Below are positions 1-7,785 of a stretch of DNA of 37,532 bases, piece after piece. The notes beneath the pieces were generated by a model. It saw only the letters and a program-made list of their open reading frames with translations, was not told the DNA's origin and ran no database searches. Position 1 is the first letter of the stretch; each line of letters opens with the position of its first letter. The stretch is taken from NCBI GenBank assembly GCA_014874385.1, contig JACWAE010000085.1, positions 1 to 37,532 of the forward strand, given 5' to 3'. The stretch comes from Dehalococcoidia bacterium. GTDB lineage: Bacteria; Chloroflexota; Dehalococcoidia; SZUA-161. A program made the position numbers and the translations under genes.

Positions 1-1
1 G

Positions 2-631
2 ACTTATCAAATGGAGCTTCACCGACCCCCGTACCCCTACAAGACCAAGATCAAGGCCTCTGGCTGCCCTAACGACTGCGTGGCCGCCATAGCCAGGTCT
101 GATTTCAGCTTAATCGGTACCTGGAGAGACCATTTGAGGATCGATCAGAATGCGGTCAAGGAGTACGCAGATAGGGGATTCGATATCCAGCGCCTGGTTG
201 TCGCCAAGTGCCCCACCGAGGCAATAGAGCTGGTTAACGGCAAACTCGAACTGACACATCCTGAGGACTGTGTCAGATGCATGCACTGCATAAACCTGAT
301 GCCAAAGGCAATCAGGCCAGGTGTTGATACTGGCGCAACTATACTGGTCGGCGCCAAAGCACCAATAATCCACGGGGCTGTCCTCTCTACGGTGCTTATT
401 CCTTTTATCAAGGTACAACCCCCCTACACTGAGATAAAGCAGCTTTGGGAGAAGATCATAGAATGGTGGGATGAAAACGGCAAGACCAGGGAGAGGTTGG
501 CCGAGCTTATCGACAGGATGGGAATGCCCACCTTCCTGAAAGCTATAGATGTAGAGCCTTGTCCCCAGATGATATACACGCCCAGAGCAAATCCGTACTT
601 TTTCTGGGAAGCAGCAGAAGCTAAGAAGTAA
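2..631 (+). CDS. dsrA: Dissimilatory sulfite reductase alpha subunit (C-terminal part, 5' end outside window)
   Basis: This is the last 209 residues of DsrA; the frame is open to the window edge, so the start lies upstream. DsrA and DsrB form the cytoplasmic alpha2beta2 enzyme that reduces sulfite and loads the product sulfur onto DsrC. Just after the left edge the protein has a GCPNDC motif (Cys codons near 65 and 77), the second Cys-x3-Cys half of the siroheme/[4Fe-4S] site. It then has an inserted ferredoxin domain with CPTEAI (about 200-220) and CVRCMHC (about 269-290), as in other DsrA proteins. The C-terminal end is of normal type. dsrB follows after 98 bases, in the conserved dsrAB order. 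The family assignment is very secure; only the missing N-terminal half (first Cys pair) cannot be judged. Confidence 0.97.
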   Translation, partial: TYQMELHRPPYPYKTKIKASGCPNDCVAAIARSDFSLIGTWRDHLRIDQNAVKEYADRGFDIQRLVVAKCPTEAIELVNGKLELTHPEDCVRCMHCINLMPKAIRPGVDTGATILVGAKAPIIHGAVLSTVLIPFIKVQPPYTEIKQLWEKIIEWWDENGKTRERLAELIDRMGMPTFLKAIDVEPCPQMIYTPRANPYFFWEAAEAKK

Positions 632-729
632 GGTTTAATCGATTTCAGAAGTGGTGTATAGAAACAATACAGCAACACAATTCTGTTTTTAAGTTACGAA
701 ACCAGAGAATTTAGAGGAGGAAGCTATTA

Positions 730-1812
730 ATGTGCCCGACGGATGTAGGACCCCCCGATTTCAAGACAATGCTCCCCGATGTGATTAAGAAGAATTATGG
801 TAAATGGAAGTATCACGAGATATTAAAGCCCGGAGTTATGAAGCATGTAGCCGAGTCCGGAGACGCGCTTTATACGGTAAGGGCGGGGTCACCCAAGCTG
901 GTGAGCACAGACTTTATTCGCGACCTCTGTAACATAGCCGACACCTACTGTGACGGACACCTCAGGTTCACCAGTCGCTATAACCCGGAGTTGCTGACTC
1001 CCAAAAAGGAGAATGTCGAACCCATAATCAAGGAGCTAAATAAGCTCGGATTACCTGTGGGCGGCACCGGAAGCGGCCCGGGGGCCTGCCTGTCTAACGT
1101 CATTCACACCCAGGGCTGGATACACTGCCATGGTGCAGCCTCGGATGCCTCAGGGATTGTCAAAGCCATGATGGACGAGCTCTATGACTATTTCGTGGGC
1201 AAGAAGACACTCCCTGCCAAAACGAGACTTTCCCTTGCCTGCTGCCTCAACATGTGTGGCGCCATTCATGCCAGCGACGTGGCCGTGGTAGGAATGCATA
1301 CACAGGTGCCAAAGATAGACCATGAGAAGATGCATGTAATGTGCGAAATCCCCACAGTTGCGGCATCTTGCCCCACAAGGGCTATCCGTCGGCACCCTGA
1401 TCCCAATATAAAGAGCGTGGTCGTCGATGAGACGAAGTGCATGTACTGCGGCAACTGCTTCACTGTCTGCCCGGCGATGCCGCTGGCCAGCGCTGAAGGG
1501 GACGGGGTCGCTATTTTTGTGGGCGGCAAGGTCTCCAACGCTCGCAAGCCACCTATGTTCTCTCGGGTAGTCGTTCCTCACCTGCCTAATAATCCGCCCC
1601 GCTGGCCGGAGGTGGTGAATACTGTAAAGCACATCATCGAAGTATACGCAGAAAATGCGCGGTGGGGAGAGCGCATGGGTGAGTGGATACAGCGAGTAGG
1701 CTGGGAGAGGTTCTTCAAGCTTACGGACCTTCCTTTCCCTATGCAGCTTATTGACGACTTCGAGCTAGCCCGAGACACATTCAGGAGCACAACGCAGTTC
1801 AAATGGACATAG
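730..1812 (+). CDS. dsrB: Dissimilatory sulfite reductase beta subunit
   Basis: Full-length DsrB, 360 residues, the usual size. Siroheme/[4Fe-4S] ligands are visible: Cys133 in the HTQGWIHC segment and the CCLNMCG motif (Cys171, Cys172, Cys176). In the family the catalytically active siroheme sits in this subunit. A ferredoxin domain follows, with [12 protein letters not shown] (Cys237, 240, 243, 247) and the partner CPTRAI near 214. The ATG is preceded by AGAGGAGG at 713-720, which fixes the start. dsrD follows 12 bases downstream, so the three genes are one transcript. The segment after the first Cys, [11 protein letters not shown], keeps the DASG signature seen in DsrB of other sulfate reducers. 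The function as sulfite reductase is secure; the taxonomic branch needs a tree. Confidence 0.98.
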   Translation: MCPTDVGPPDFKTMLPDVIKKNYGKWKYHEILKPGVMKHVAESGDALYTVRAGSPKLVSTDFIRDLCNIADTYCDGHLRFTSRYNPELLTPKKENVEPIIKELNKLGLPVGGTGSGPGACLSNVIHTQGWIHCHGAASDASGIVKAMMDELYDYFVGKKTLPAKTRLSLACCLNMCGAIHASDVAVVGMHTQVPKIDHEKMHVMCEIPTVAASCPTRAIRRHPDPNIKSVVVDETKCMYCGNCFTVCPAMPLASAEGDGVAIFVGGKVSNARKPPMFSRVVVPHLPNNPPRWPEVVNTVKHIIEVYAENARWGERMGEWIQRVGWERFFKLTDLPFPMQLIDDFELARDTFRSTTQFKWT

Positions 1813-1824
1813 GAGGAGGGGGGA

Positions 1825-2049
1825 ATGAGCAATGATGAGGAACTGAAGCAGAAGGTCATAGAGTGGTTCCAGACACACTCCAAGGAAGGCCACACGAAGT
1901 TCTATATGAAGGATGTCGTGAAGGACCTCTGCGGCGAATACGATAAGCGTGCAATTCAGAAAGCGCTCAACGACTGTACGGTCGATGGAACGCTTCAGTA
2001 CTGGTCCACGGGTAGCTCGACGATGTTCTGCTTACCAGAGAATTTCTAG
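1825..2049 (+). CDS. dsrD: DsrD, allosteric activator of DsrAB
   Basis: A 74-residue protein with the winged-helix-like sequence of DsrD (EWFQTHSKEGHTKFYMKDVV near the N-terminus and a LQYWSTGSSTMF strand near the end). DsrD is a small cytoplasmic protein that activates the DsrAB sulfite reductase. It is found in sulfate and sulfite reducers and in some sulfur disproportionators, and is usually absent from organisms that run Dsr in the oxidative direction. The ATG follows a run of GGAGG/GGGGGG beginning at about 1811, a strong ribosome site. It lies 12 bases after dsrB and is clearly co-transcribed. Because DsrD is present and no dsrEFH or dsrL is seen, I infer a reductive pathway. Confidence 0.95.
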   Translation: MSNDEELKQKVIEWFQTHSKEGHTKFYMKDVVKDLCGEYDKRAIQKALNDCTVDGTLQYWSTGSSTMFCLPENF

Positions 2050-2175
2050 GGGTACGGACAGTCATCGCAATTCTGCGAAAACTCACTATAAGCGCTTGGC
2101 TGTCTGTGTTCGCTAGAGAAGAACGGGTTGAGAACGAAGCTGCCTCCTCGCAGAAGTTTCAGCTAACAAGCTCAT

Positions 2176-3591
2176 GTGATTGTATTCATGAAAAGTACTA
2201 AGAGAATGTGCTCCAGTGTATTAATATCCGCACCGCAGGGCCGTTCCGGCAAGACTGTTGTGAGCTTAGCCTTGTGTGCTCTGCTCAGAAGGCGGGGCCT
2301 CTCAGTTCAGCCGTTCAAGAAGGGGCCCGACTATATTGACCCTTCGTGGCTTTCCGGTGCTGCCGGTAGAAGCTGCCGCAACCTTGACCTTTTCTTCATG
2401 CCGGAGCAGACGCTGTTAGCTTCCTTCCAGCAGGCTTGCCAGGGGGCGGACGTGGCTCTTATTGAGGGTGCCATGGGGCTCTATGATGGTTTAGACTCGG
2501 CGGGATGGGGAAGCACAGCGCATGTAGCTCGTCTCTTGAACGTTCCCGTTATCCTGGTGGTCAATGCAGCCCGGATGACTGGCAGCATAGCTGCCATGGT
2601 GATGGGATACCAGCGTTTCCAGCCAGACGTCAAGATTGCTGGCGTCATTCTCAACAATGTTTCAGGCAGCCGGCATGAGCGTAAGCTGACAACTGCAGTA
2701 GAGGAATATTGCCACATACCCGTGGTGGGGAGCATACCTCGGGACACAGACCTATGCGTGGGGGAACGTCACCTGGGTCTCATCCCTTTCCCGGAAGCTG
2801 AAAGTCCCGAGTCCACTGTAGAACGGATTTGCCGTAAGCTTGAGCCACACCTCAATATAGACAGCATTTTGACTATTGCCCGCAGCTTTGAGGTTGCACC
2901 GAGAATTCCTTTGACTGGCATCAGAAATAAGACCAGTCTGGCTAAGATTGGGGTGATGCGAGACCGGGTGTTCAACTTCTACTACCTGGAGAACCTCGAA
3001 GCATTGAGCCGGGCTGGCGCTGACCTGGTCTTCATCGACTCGCTGCAAGACCGATTACCTGAAGTTGATGGGCTTTATATTGGGGGTGGCTTTCCTGAGC
3101 TTTTTTTGAAAGAACTGGAAGCCAATCGCTTACTTCGTTTAGATATAGCTAACGCCATTGAGGATGGCCTGCCAGTATATGCGGAATGTGCCGGGTTGAT
3201 GTATCTATGCCGGGGTATCCGCTGGCAAGGGCAGTGGCATGAAATGGTCGGCATAATACCTGCTGAGGTAGAGATGTCTATGCGGCCTAAAGGTCATGGC
3301 TATGTGAAGGCTGAAGTAATCGAGGAAAATCCCTACTTCCCCATCGGCTTAACCCTGCGGGGTCATGAATTTCATCATTCGAAGCTATCAAAACTGGATG
3401 GCGTTAAGTTTGCCTATCGTATAAGGCAAGGACACGGGATAGATGGCGAGGTAGATGGTATCATATACAAGAATGTATTTGCAGCTTATACCCATCTACA
3501 TGCTTTGAGTATACCCGAGTGGGCTGAGGCTTTCGTATCCCTGGCATCGCAGGAACGGAAATGCCCTTCGACCCCAGCACTAAGAAATTAA
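2176..3591 (+). CDS. dsrN: DsrN, CobB/CbiA-type glutamine amidotransferase (siroheme amidase)
   Basis: A 471-residue member of the CobB/CbiA (cobyrinic acid a,c-diamide synthase) family. The N-terminal dethiobiotin-synthetase-like domain has a P-loop SAPQGRSGKT (residues 18-27) and the FKKGPDYIDP motif. The C-terminal class I glutamine amidotransferase domain has its nucleophile Cys338 in AECAGLMYL, and histidines in the GHEFHHS segment. Placed between dsrABD and dsrC, it matches DsrN, proposed to amidate siroheme to sirohydrochlorin-amide for DsrAB. The reading frame opens with GTG at 2176, but in-frame ATGs at 2188 and 2206 are also possible and none has a clear ribosome site, so the start is uncertain. 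A cobalamin role (CbiA) cannot be excluded from sequence, but no other corrin-ring gene is nearby. Confidence 0.9.
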   Translation: MIVFMKSTKRMCSSVLISAPQGRSGKTVVSLALCALLRRRGLSVQPFKKGPDYIDPSWLSGAAGRSCRNLDLFFMPEQTLLASFQQACQGADVALIEGAMGLYDGLDSAGWGSTAHVARLLNVPVILVVNAARMTGSIAAMVMGYQRFQPDVKIAGVILNNVSGSRHERKLTTAVEEYCHIPVVGSIPRDTDLCVGERHLGLIPFPEAESPESTVERICRKLEPHLNIDSILTIARSFEVAPRIPLTGIRNKTSLAKIGVMRDRVFNFYYLENLEALSRAGADLVFIDSLQDRLPEVDGLYIGGGFPELFLKELEANRLLRLDIANAIEDGLPVYAECAGLMYLCRGIRWQGQWHEMVGIIPAEVEMSMRPKGHGYVKAEVIEENPYFPIGLTLRGHEFHHSKLSKLDGVKFAYRIRQGHGIDGEVDGIIYKNVFAAYTHLHALSIPEWAEAFVSLASQERKCPSTPALRN

Positions 3592-3625
3592 TAAGATAGC
3601 GGCAAAATCAATCTAGGAGGTAAAC

Positions 3626-3946
3626 ATGCCGAAGGCTAAACTTGCTGGAATCGAAATCGAGATCGATGAGGACGGTTTCATCCAGGAACCAGAGAAGTGG
3701 TCCAAAGAGGTGGCCGAGGACCTGGGCAAAGAGGAGAGCAGCATTCAGCCCATGACCGAGGATCACTGGAGGCTAGTGAACTATATCAGGGATTACTACC
3801 TCAAATTTGGGGTTGCTCCCCCGGTGCGGATGCTGTGCAAACAGAATAAATTTGAACTGAAATATCTTTACGAAATGTTCCCCAAGGGGCCAGCGGCGGG
3901 AGCTTGTAAGGTAGCCGGATTGCCCAAACCGACCGGTTGTGTGTAA
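3626..3946 (+). CDS. dsrC: DsrC, sulfur-carrier protein of sulfite reduction
   Basis: A 106-residue DsrC/TusE-family protein. The flexible C-terminal arm has both functional cysteines, Cys94 and the penultimate Cys105, ten residues apart, in the form GACKVAGLPKPTGCV. This two-cysteine arm marks true DsrC, which takes up sulfur from sulfite as a trisulfide, rather than TusE-type homologues with one cysteine. The trisulfide is then reduced by the membrane DsrMK complex. A perfect AGGAGG at 3615-3620 lies five bases before the ATG, suggesting strong translation. The gene is the last of the rightward dsr block and faces the end of the leftward kinase-like gene. Confidence 0.97.
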   Translation: MPKAKLAGIEIEIDEDGFIQEPEKWSKEVAEDLGKEESSIQPMTEDHWRLVNYIRDYYLKFGVAPPVRMLCKQNKFELKYLYEMFPKGPAAGACKVAGLPKPTGCV

Positions 3947-4238
3947 GCGTAGCTTCCCTCGATTCGGACATACCGGCTGGAGGGGACAAGCGGGAAGTTA
4001 TAACCGGCGAATTTGAGAAAAGGCAACAGCAGAGGGAAGCGTAAGGAGGCCCGTGTCATTATGGGTAATAATTACGCTTTCCTCACGCTCTAGCTTTTAT
4101 ATTATCCTCATAGCAAGCAAAAGCGTTCTTCATTACAACTGCAATACTGCTTCTTTTTAGTCTCTTCACTAAGGTCTACCGCTTTATGCCTGCGTTCCGG
4201 AGAAAGAACTCGATAAGCGGCTCACCTGCCCCTTCTAA
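3947..4238. other. Convergent intergenic region with inverted repeats
   Basis: This 292-base space lies between the convergent ends of dsrC and the kinase-like gene. GCTTCCCTC at 3952-3960 has its exact reverse complement GAGGGAAGC at 4032-4040, and AAGCGTAA at 4037-4044 pairs with TTACGCTT at 4072-4079. The two pairings overlap and would be mutually exclusive in RNA. Between them sits AAGGAGG (4043-4049) followed by an ATG at 4061 opening only ten codons. I see no classical intrinsic terminator with a U-run and no convincing gene. The structures may end or protect the dsrC transcript. Confidence 0.35.
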
Positions 4239-5045
4239 TCACCAATGGGTAGATATCCGCATCTTAGAATTGATCTCCTTTACGCCCGGCACCTTCCTGG
4301 CTATCTCTCTTATCTTATCAGCTTCCACTAATGACCCCACAGATCCACTAATAGTGATAACACCTCCATCTGCCTCAATTTCAATTCCACCATCTGCGTT
4401 GCCTGCCTCCCTTGCAACTGCGGCTCTAACCTCGGTGCCCAGCACCATATCATCCATAATCTTTTGCGACTCCGGAGTAGGCTTGAATTTATCCAGGCTT
4501 GCGACGTAAGATACAAGCCCACAGGCATCGTCAATGCTTATATGCTCAAGATTAATAACAATATCGTATAGCGCCGGATCATACCAATCTGCATGATAAA
4601 GGAATCTCGTCCACTTGACCCTTTTCTCATCGATATCCTTAATGAATTTTATCGCTTTTTCCCGGCTTAAATTGTTGCGCTCCATAGCTGCTTTTATCCG
4701 GAATTCCATATCTGCAATGACTCTGACCCTCAAGACCAGAGGAATTTCCTTGAGCAGCAAATGGCCTGCATGTCCATGATACACGACCTTATCATTCCTG
4801 ACCTCTTTATATATGGCTGCTCGAATGTAGGCGAGATAGTGGACCCTTTCCGTAGTTAAACGTTCCAGAAATCCCGGTGGTTCGGCAAGAGCATCAGACA
4901 GCTTCTCCAATGGCGCACCATATTGCCCGGCTGCTCTTACTATTACTTCCCTGGATATACAACGATAGCCAAGTTTTTCGGCCAGGCATTCAGCCAGAGT
5001 CTGCCCACCGCTGAATGTACCCCTCGATATGGTAATAATTGCCAT
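4239..5045 (-). CDS. Cytidylate-kinase-like protein with C-terminal BON domain
   Basis: About 268 residues. The N-terminal 190 residues match the cytidylate-kinase-like family (Cytidylate_kin_2): ITISRGTFSGGQTLAECLAEKLG replaces a normal P-loop GKS/T with the GGQT form seen in this family, followed by ISREVI and the YHGHAGHLLL segment. The last 60 residues (DGGIEIEADGGVITISGSV to the end) form a BON domain, a fold that often binds lipids or small ligands. The start is taken as the ATG at 5045, because AGGAGG (complement of 5051-5056) lies five bases ahead; a GTG directly upstream would be too close. A good promoter lies just upstream (5072-5101). Substrate unknown. Since APS reduction makes AMP, a nucleoside-monophosphate kinase role is attractive but is inference only. 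Confidence 0.8.
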   Translation of the reverse strand: MAIITISRGTFSGGQTLAECLAEKLGYRCISREVIVRAAGQYGAPLEKLSDALAEPPGFLERLTTERVHYLAYIRAAIYKEVRNDKVVYHGHAGHLLLKEIPLVLRVRVIADMEFRIKAAMERNNLSREKAIKFIKDIDEKRVKWTRFLYHADWYDPALYDIVINLEHISIDDACGLVSYVASLDKFKPTPESQKIMDDMVLGTEVRAAVAREAGNADGGIEIEADGGVITISGSVGSLVEADKIREIARKVPGVKEINSKMRISTHW

Positions 5046-5071
5046 CACATCCTCCTGTTCTCCACGCCCTG

Positions 5072-5101
5072 ATTATAAGACATTAAATAGGTCGGTGACA
5101 A
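5072..5101 (-). promoter_or_regulatory. Sigma-70-type promoter for the kinase-like/BON gene
   Basis: On the minus strand, TTGTCA (complement of 5096-5101) and a perfect TATAAT (complement of 5072-5077) are separated by 18 bases, about 27 bases ahead of the start codon. This is the clearest promoter in the leftward block and suggests that the kinase-like gene can be transcribed independently of the upstream qmo/TauE genes. Confidence 0.6.
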
Positions 5102-5199
5102 TAAATACCAGCCAGAAGTCTTTAGGGTCATCTTTTAGCGGTTTCAGGAAAGAGGCAATAACTTTCAATATTGCGGGATGTCTGGTATTGAAGACAGCG

Positions 5200-5628
5200 T
5201 CATTCTTTGATAACTATAAGCCCGGCCGCAGCCAGAGTCAGAATTATTGCTACTATAAGGGCAAATGCAATGTACATGCCCCCTTTGCTTCGCACCATTC
5301 CTACGAGCCCTCCCCACATTCCAAGCACTGCGGCAGAGCAAGTAACAGATATACCCAGCATTGCTATTGCATCACCATGAGACAGCATACCCAGATACCA
5401 ATGCCCTTCAGGGGTTTTGATACCGGCACACCCCTTCCAGATGGCGTCCACACTAGCACCACTCCAGAGTTGGTTAAGCAAACACGTCTTGTCGAGGTAG
5501 CCATTCGATATCATGTAAATCACTATACCGACTATTGAAATTAATATACCGAGAAGGGCAACCCGGTAGGCAATTTCTCCGTAAATGACTCCCGTGACTG
5601 GTACTTCCGGAGACTTTTCCTTTTCCAT
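5200..5628 (-). CDS. Small integral membrane protein next to TauE/SafE permease
   Basis: A 142-residue protein with three predicted membrane segments, roughly residues 22-42, 85-107 and 115-138, separated by a 40-residue loop with two cysteines (DKTCLLNQLWSG and WKGCAGIKTP). I do not recognise it with certainty. Its position 15 bases after the TauE/SafE permease gene resembles the small membrane proteins (for example DUF1634) that often accompany such permeases, so it may be a permease partner. The ATG has AGGTG seven bases upstream. It belongs to the leftward transcript and is followed by a 154-base gap holding the promoter of the next gene. Function unknown; a role in sulfur-anion transport is inference from context. 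Confidence 0.75.
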   Translation of the reverse strand: MEKEKSPEVPVTGVIYGEIAYRVALLGILISIVGIVIYMISNGYLDKTCLLNQLWSGASVDAIWKGCAGIKTPEGHWYLGMLSHGDAIAMLGISVTCSAAVLGMWGGLVGMVRSKGGMYIAFALIVAIILTLAAAGLIVIKE

Positions 5629-5643
5629 AGCACAACACCTGCA

Positions 5644-6624
5644 TTACAATTTGTTAATCCCATCGATGACCAGTTTGACCCCTGCACCGATCATTACTAA
5701 TATAATAATCCATCGGATAAATTGTGCCTTCACTCTGAACATTAACCTCGCCCCTATGCTCGTTCCAATCACTACTCCAATTATGCACGCTACTACAAAC
5801 AGCGGAAAGATACCTCCGCGCATGATGTAGGGCCAGACAGCGGCAGTGTCGCCTATGCCTATCAAGACCTTACTGGAAGCAGCCGCGACCTTAAGTGGAG
5901 CAAGCATAACCAGGTTGAATACAGGGACCATAGCCCAGCCGGCTCCCAAGCCAAACATACCCGAGATTATTCCGCATCCGCAAAACAGAAGGATTCCAAC
6001 GGGTGACCTTGTAACCTTATAGTTCACAACTTTACCCATTGATTCTTCCCAGTAAGACATTGCCAGGCCCAACCTCTGCGTAAAACCGTCAACCTTCTTT
6101 ACTTCGGGATACTCGACTTTCTTTCCCCCAAAGAGTATCAGAAAAGCAATAAATATTACGAGGATACCTAGAATCAGCCTTATCAAGGCTTCTCCCAAAT
6201 CGCCCGCTGAAGCTGCAACATAACCGGCTAATAGAGCACCTACTACAGCAAAGACGGTGTAAGGGACCGCTGCAAAGAAGAGCAACCTTATGTTTGCCAG
6301 CCCCCTCCGCAGGAATGGACGGGCGGCAATCAGCGACCCAGCCATAGCTACGACCAAGCCGGTTGCCCTGATAATGAACGAATCTATGGGTGTAAAACCC
6401 ATCATCAGAGGTGTGAACACAACCCCACCGCCCACACCACCCAGCACAGCAACAACACCTATTACTGTGCATATAGCCACAAACACGAAGAAGAACTCTA
6501 CCGGACTTAAACCCATCGATTGGTCCGCTGAGTCCGCAGCATAGCCTATGCCACTGCAAAATAGAAATAACAGTATAGCGAGTACAATGGCACTAGCAGT
6601 GGAAAGCTTTGATAGCCTCATCAT
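5644..6624 (-). CDS. TauE/SafE-family sulfite/sulfur-anion permease
   Basis: A 326-residue polytopic membrane protein of the TauE/SafE (DUF81) family. It begins with a hydrophobic segment ending in GYAADS, which looks like a cleavable signal or an extra first helix. Two similar halves follow: GVGGGVVFTPLMMGF with its partner region (about residues 62-165) and GMFGLGAGWAMVPVFNLVM with its partner (about 222-320), joined by a polar loop. Family members move sulfite, sulfoacetate, taurine-related or other small anions across the cytoplasmic membrane. Lying directly after qmoC, it is likely to handle sulfate or sulfite in this pathway, although the substrate cannot be read from sequence. Two adjacent ATGs (6624 and 6621) are possible starts, and no strong ribosome site is seen. 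Confidence 0.88.
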   Translation of the reverse strand: MMRLSKLSTASAIVLAILLFLFCSGIGYAADSADQSMGLSPVEFFFVFVAICTVIGVVAVLGGVGGGVVFTPLMMGFTPIDSFIIRATGLVVAMAGSLIAARPFLRRGLANIRLLFFAAVPYTVFAVVGALLAGYVAASAGDLGEALIRLILGILVIFIAFLILFGGKKVEYPEVKKVDGFTQRLGLAMSYWEESMGKVVNYKVTRSPVGILLFCGCGIISGMFGLGAGWAMVPVFNLVMLAPLKVAAASSKVLIGIGDTAAVWPYIMRGGIFPLFVVACIIGVVIGTSIGARLMFRVKAQFIRWIIILVMIGAGVKLVIDGINKL

Positions 6625-6644
6625 TTTTTACAATGAATCTCGGG

Positions 6645-7775
6645 TTACCTAACTACTCTCCCAACTTGTTTGGCATAGGCCATAGCCAGCGTCCTGTAAA
6701 TGAGGTGAGCGCCTTTGGAGAATGGAGCATATATGAGCAGGCTAAACATGAGCCAGAGGTGAACTAGGTAGACCGAGTAGGTCGCTGTCGCCAGTTTAGC
6801 CAGCCTAACCACTTCAGTAGCAACTCCGCTGATAGCAACGAATGAAAGCAGCAGGATAAGAAACCAGTCGAAATAGGTCGTCTCGCTTCTGTTACTACTG
6901 CCTGTGAAAAACCTCCTGTAGATTGCCAGCACGCAGCCAGCAAGAAGCAGAAGAGAGCCCAGATTCCCTGCTATCTTGATAGGACTGGTCAAGGGATATG
7001 GCGACTCTATCCCCGCTAAATGATAGACTGCGCCCAGAAAGGCAGCGAGTAGAAGCAGGATAAACCCGTAGAAGATTGCTAAATGTGTATAACGGTTGGT
7101 TTTGTTCGCCTGACACTTTCCGAAATCGCCATGCTTAAATATATCTACTATGGCAAAGCCGAAACTCTTGAGCAAGCCACTCCGGGTACCGGATGCCGGC
7201 GCAGGATTTGTTTCGAACTCACTGATACCCTTCCAGAATCTAAAGCCCCCCATAGCAGCCACAACTGCAACGAAGGCAACTATTACAGCCATACCGATGT
7301 AGGCGTCGTTGTTTGGAATGAGATGATTGAGGACAATCTCACCTTTGGGAAGGGTGAGATCCTTCGCCACCCCGAGAAAGGCAAATAGAAGTAGCGCAGG
7401 GAGGGCAAGCAAAGGCAGCAGGTACTTAGGCGATGAAAAGGCTTTTCTCAAAAAGCCGGGAAGCGCATAACTCATAATTGCGTAACTTCTGACGGCAGCC
7501 AGGACATCTCCCGGTTTGGCATCCCGGGGACAGTATGCGGTGCAGTCATTACACCGATGGCATAGCCACACATCGGGGTCCTTCAGCAGTCGATCCTTCA
7601 ACCCCCGCTGAGCCCACATCATCTCTTTCCTCGGGAAAGGTCTATCGCCAGGAGACAGAGAACAGACAACCGAGCAGGTGCCGCACTGAAAACACTTCTT
7701 CAGCGACTCACCGCCAAGGCCAATCACTTCCCTGACGAATTCACCGTCAGGTTTAATGATGTTTCGCTTCTCCAT
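6645..7775 (-). CDS. qmoC: QmoC, membrane subunit of the quinone-interacting oxidoreductase complex
   Basis: A 376-residue fusion of an HdrC-like ferredoxin domain and an HdrE/NarI-like cytochrome b domain, the QmoC architecture. The N-terminal part has two [4Fe-4S] motifs, CFQCGTCSVVC (about residues 28-38) and CHRCNDCTAYCP (about 72-83). The C-terminal part has about six membrane helices with histidines (NRYTHLAIFYG and YLVHLWLMF) suitable as heme b ligands. In sulfate reducers QmoC links the menaquinone pool to QmoA/QmoB, which deliver electrons to APS reductase. The gene begins ten bases after the HdrCB-like gene and is followed by the TauE/SafE gene. Assignment is firm from domain order and context. 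Confidence 0.93.
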   Translation of the reverse strand: MEKRNIIKPDGEFVREVIGLGGESLKKCFQCGTCSVVCSLSPGDRPFPRKEMMWAQRGLKDRLLKDPDVWLCHRCNDCTAYCPRDAKPGDVLAAVRSYAIMSYALPGFLRKAFSSPKYLLPLLALPALLLFAFLGVAKDLTLPKGEIVLNHLIPNNDAYIGMAVIVAFVAVVAAMGGFRFWKGISEFETNPAPASGTRSGLLKSFGFAIVDIFKHGDFGKCQANKTNRYTHLAIFYGFILLLLAAFLGAVYHLAGIESPYPLTSPIKIAGNLGSLLLLAGCVLAIYRRFFTGSSNRSETTYFDWFLILLLSFVAISGVATEVVRLAKLATATYSVYLVHLWLMFSLLIYAPFSKGAHLIYRTLAMAYAKQVGRVVR

Positions 7776-7785
7776 GTGACCTATT

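Noticed and set aside
4061..4093. A ten-codon frame behind AAGGAGG downstream of dsrC
   Set aside because: It is very short and lies within overlapping inverted repeats; nothing supports translation, so it is only mentioned in the intergenic entry.
5029..5538. A rightward open frame of 169 codons across the kinase-like promoter
   Set aside because: It overlaps a good leftward promoter and the small membrane protein gene, and it encodes no recognisable protein.
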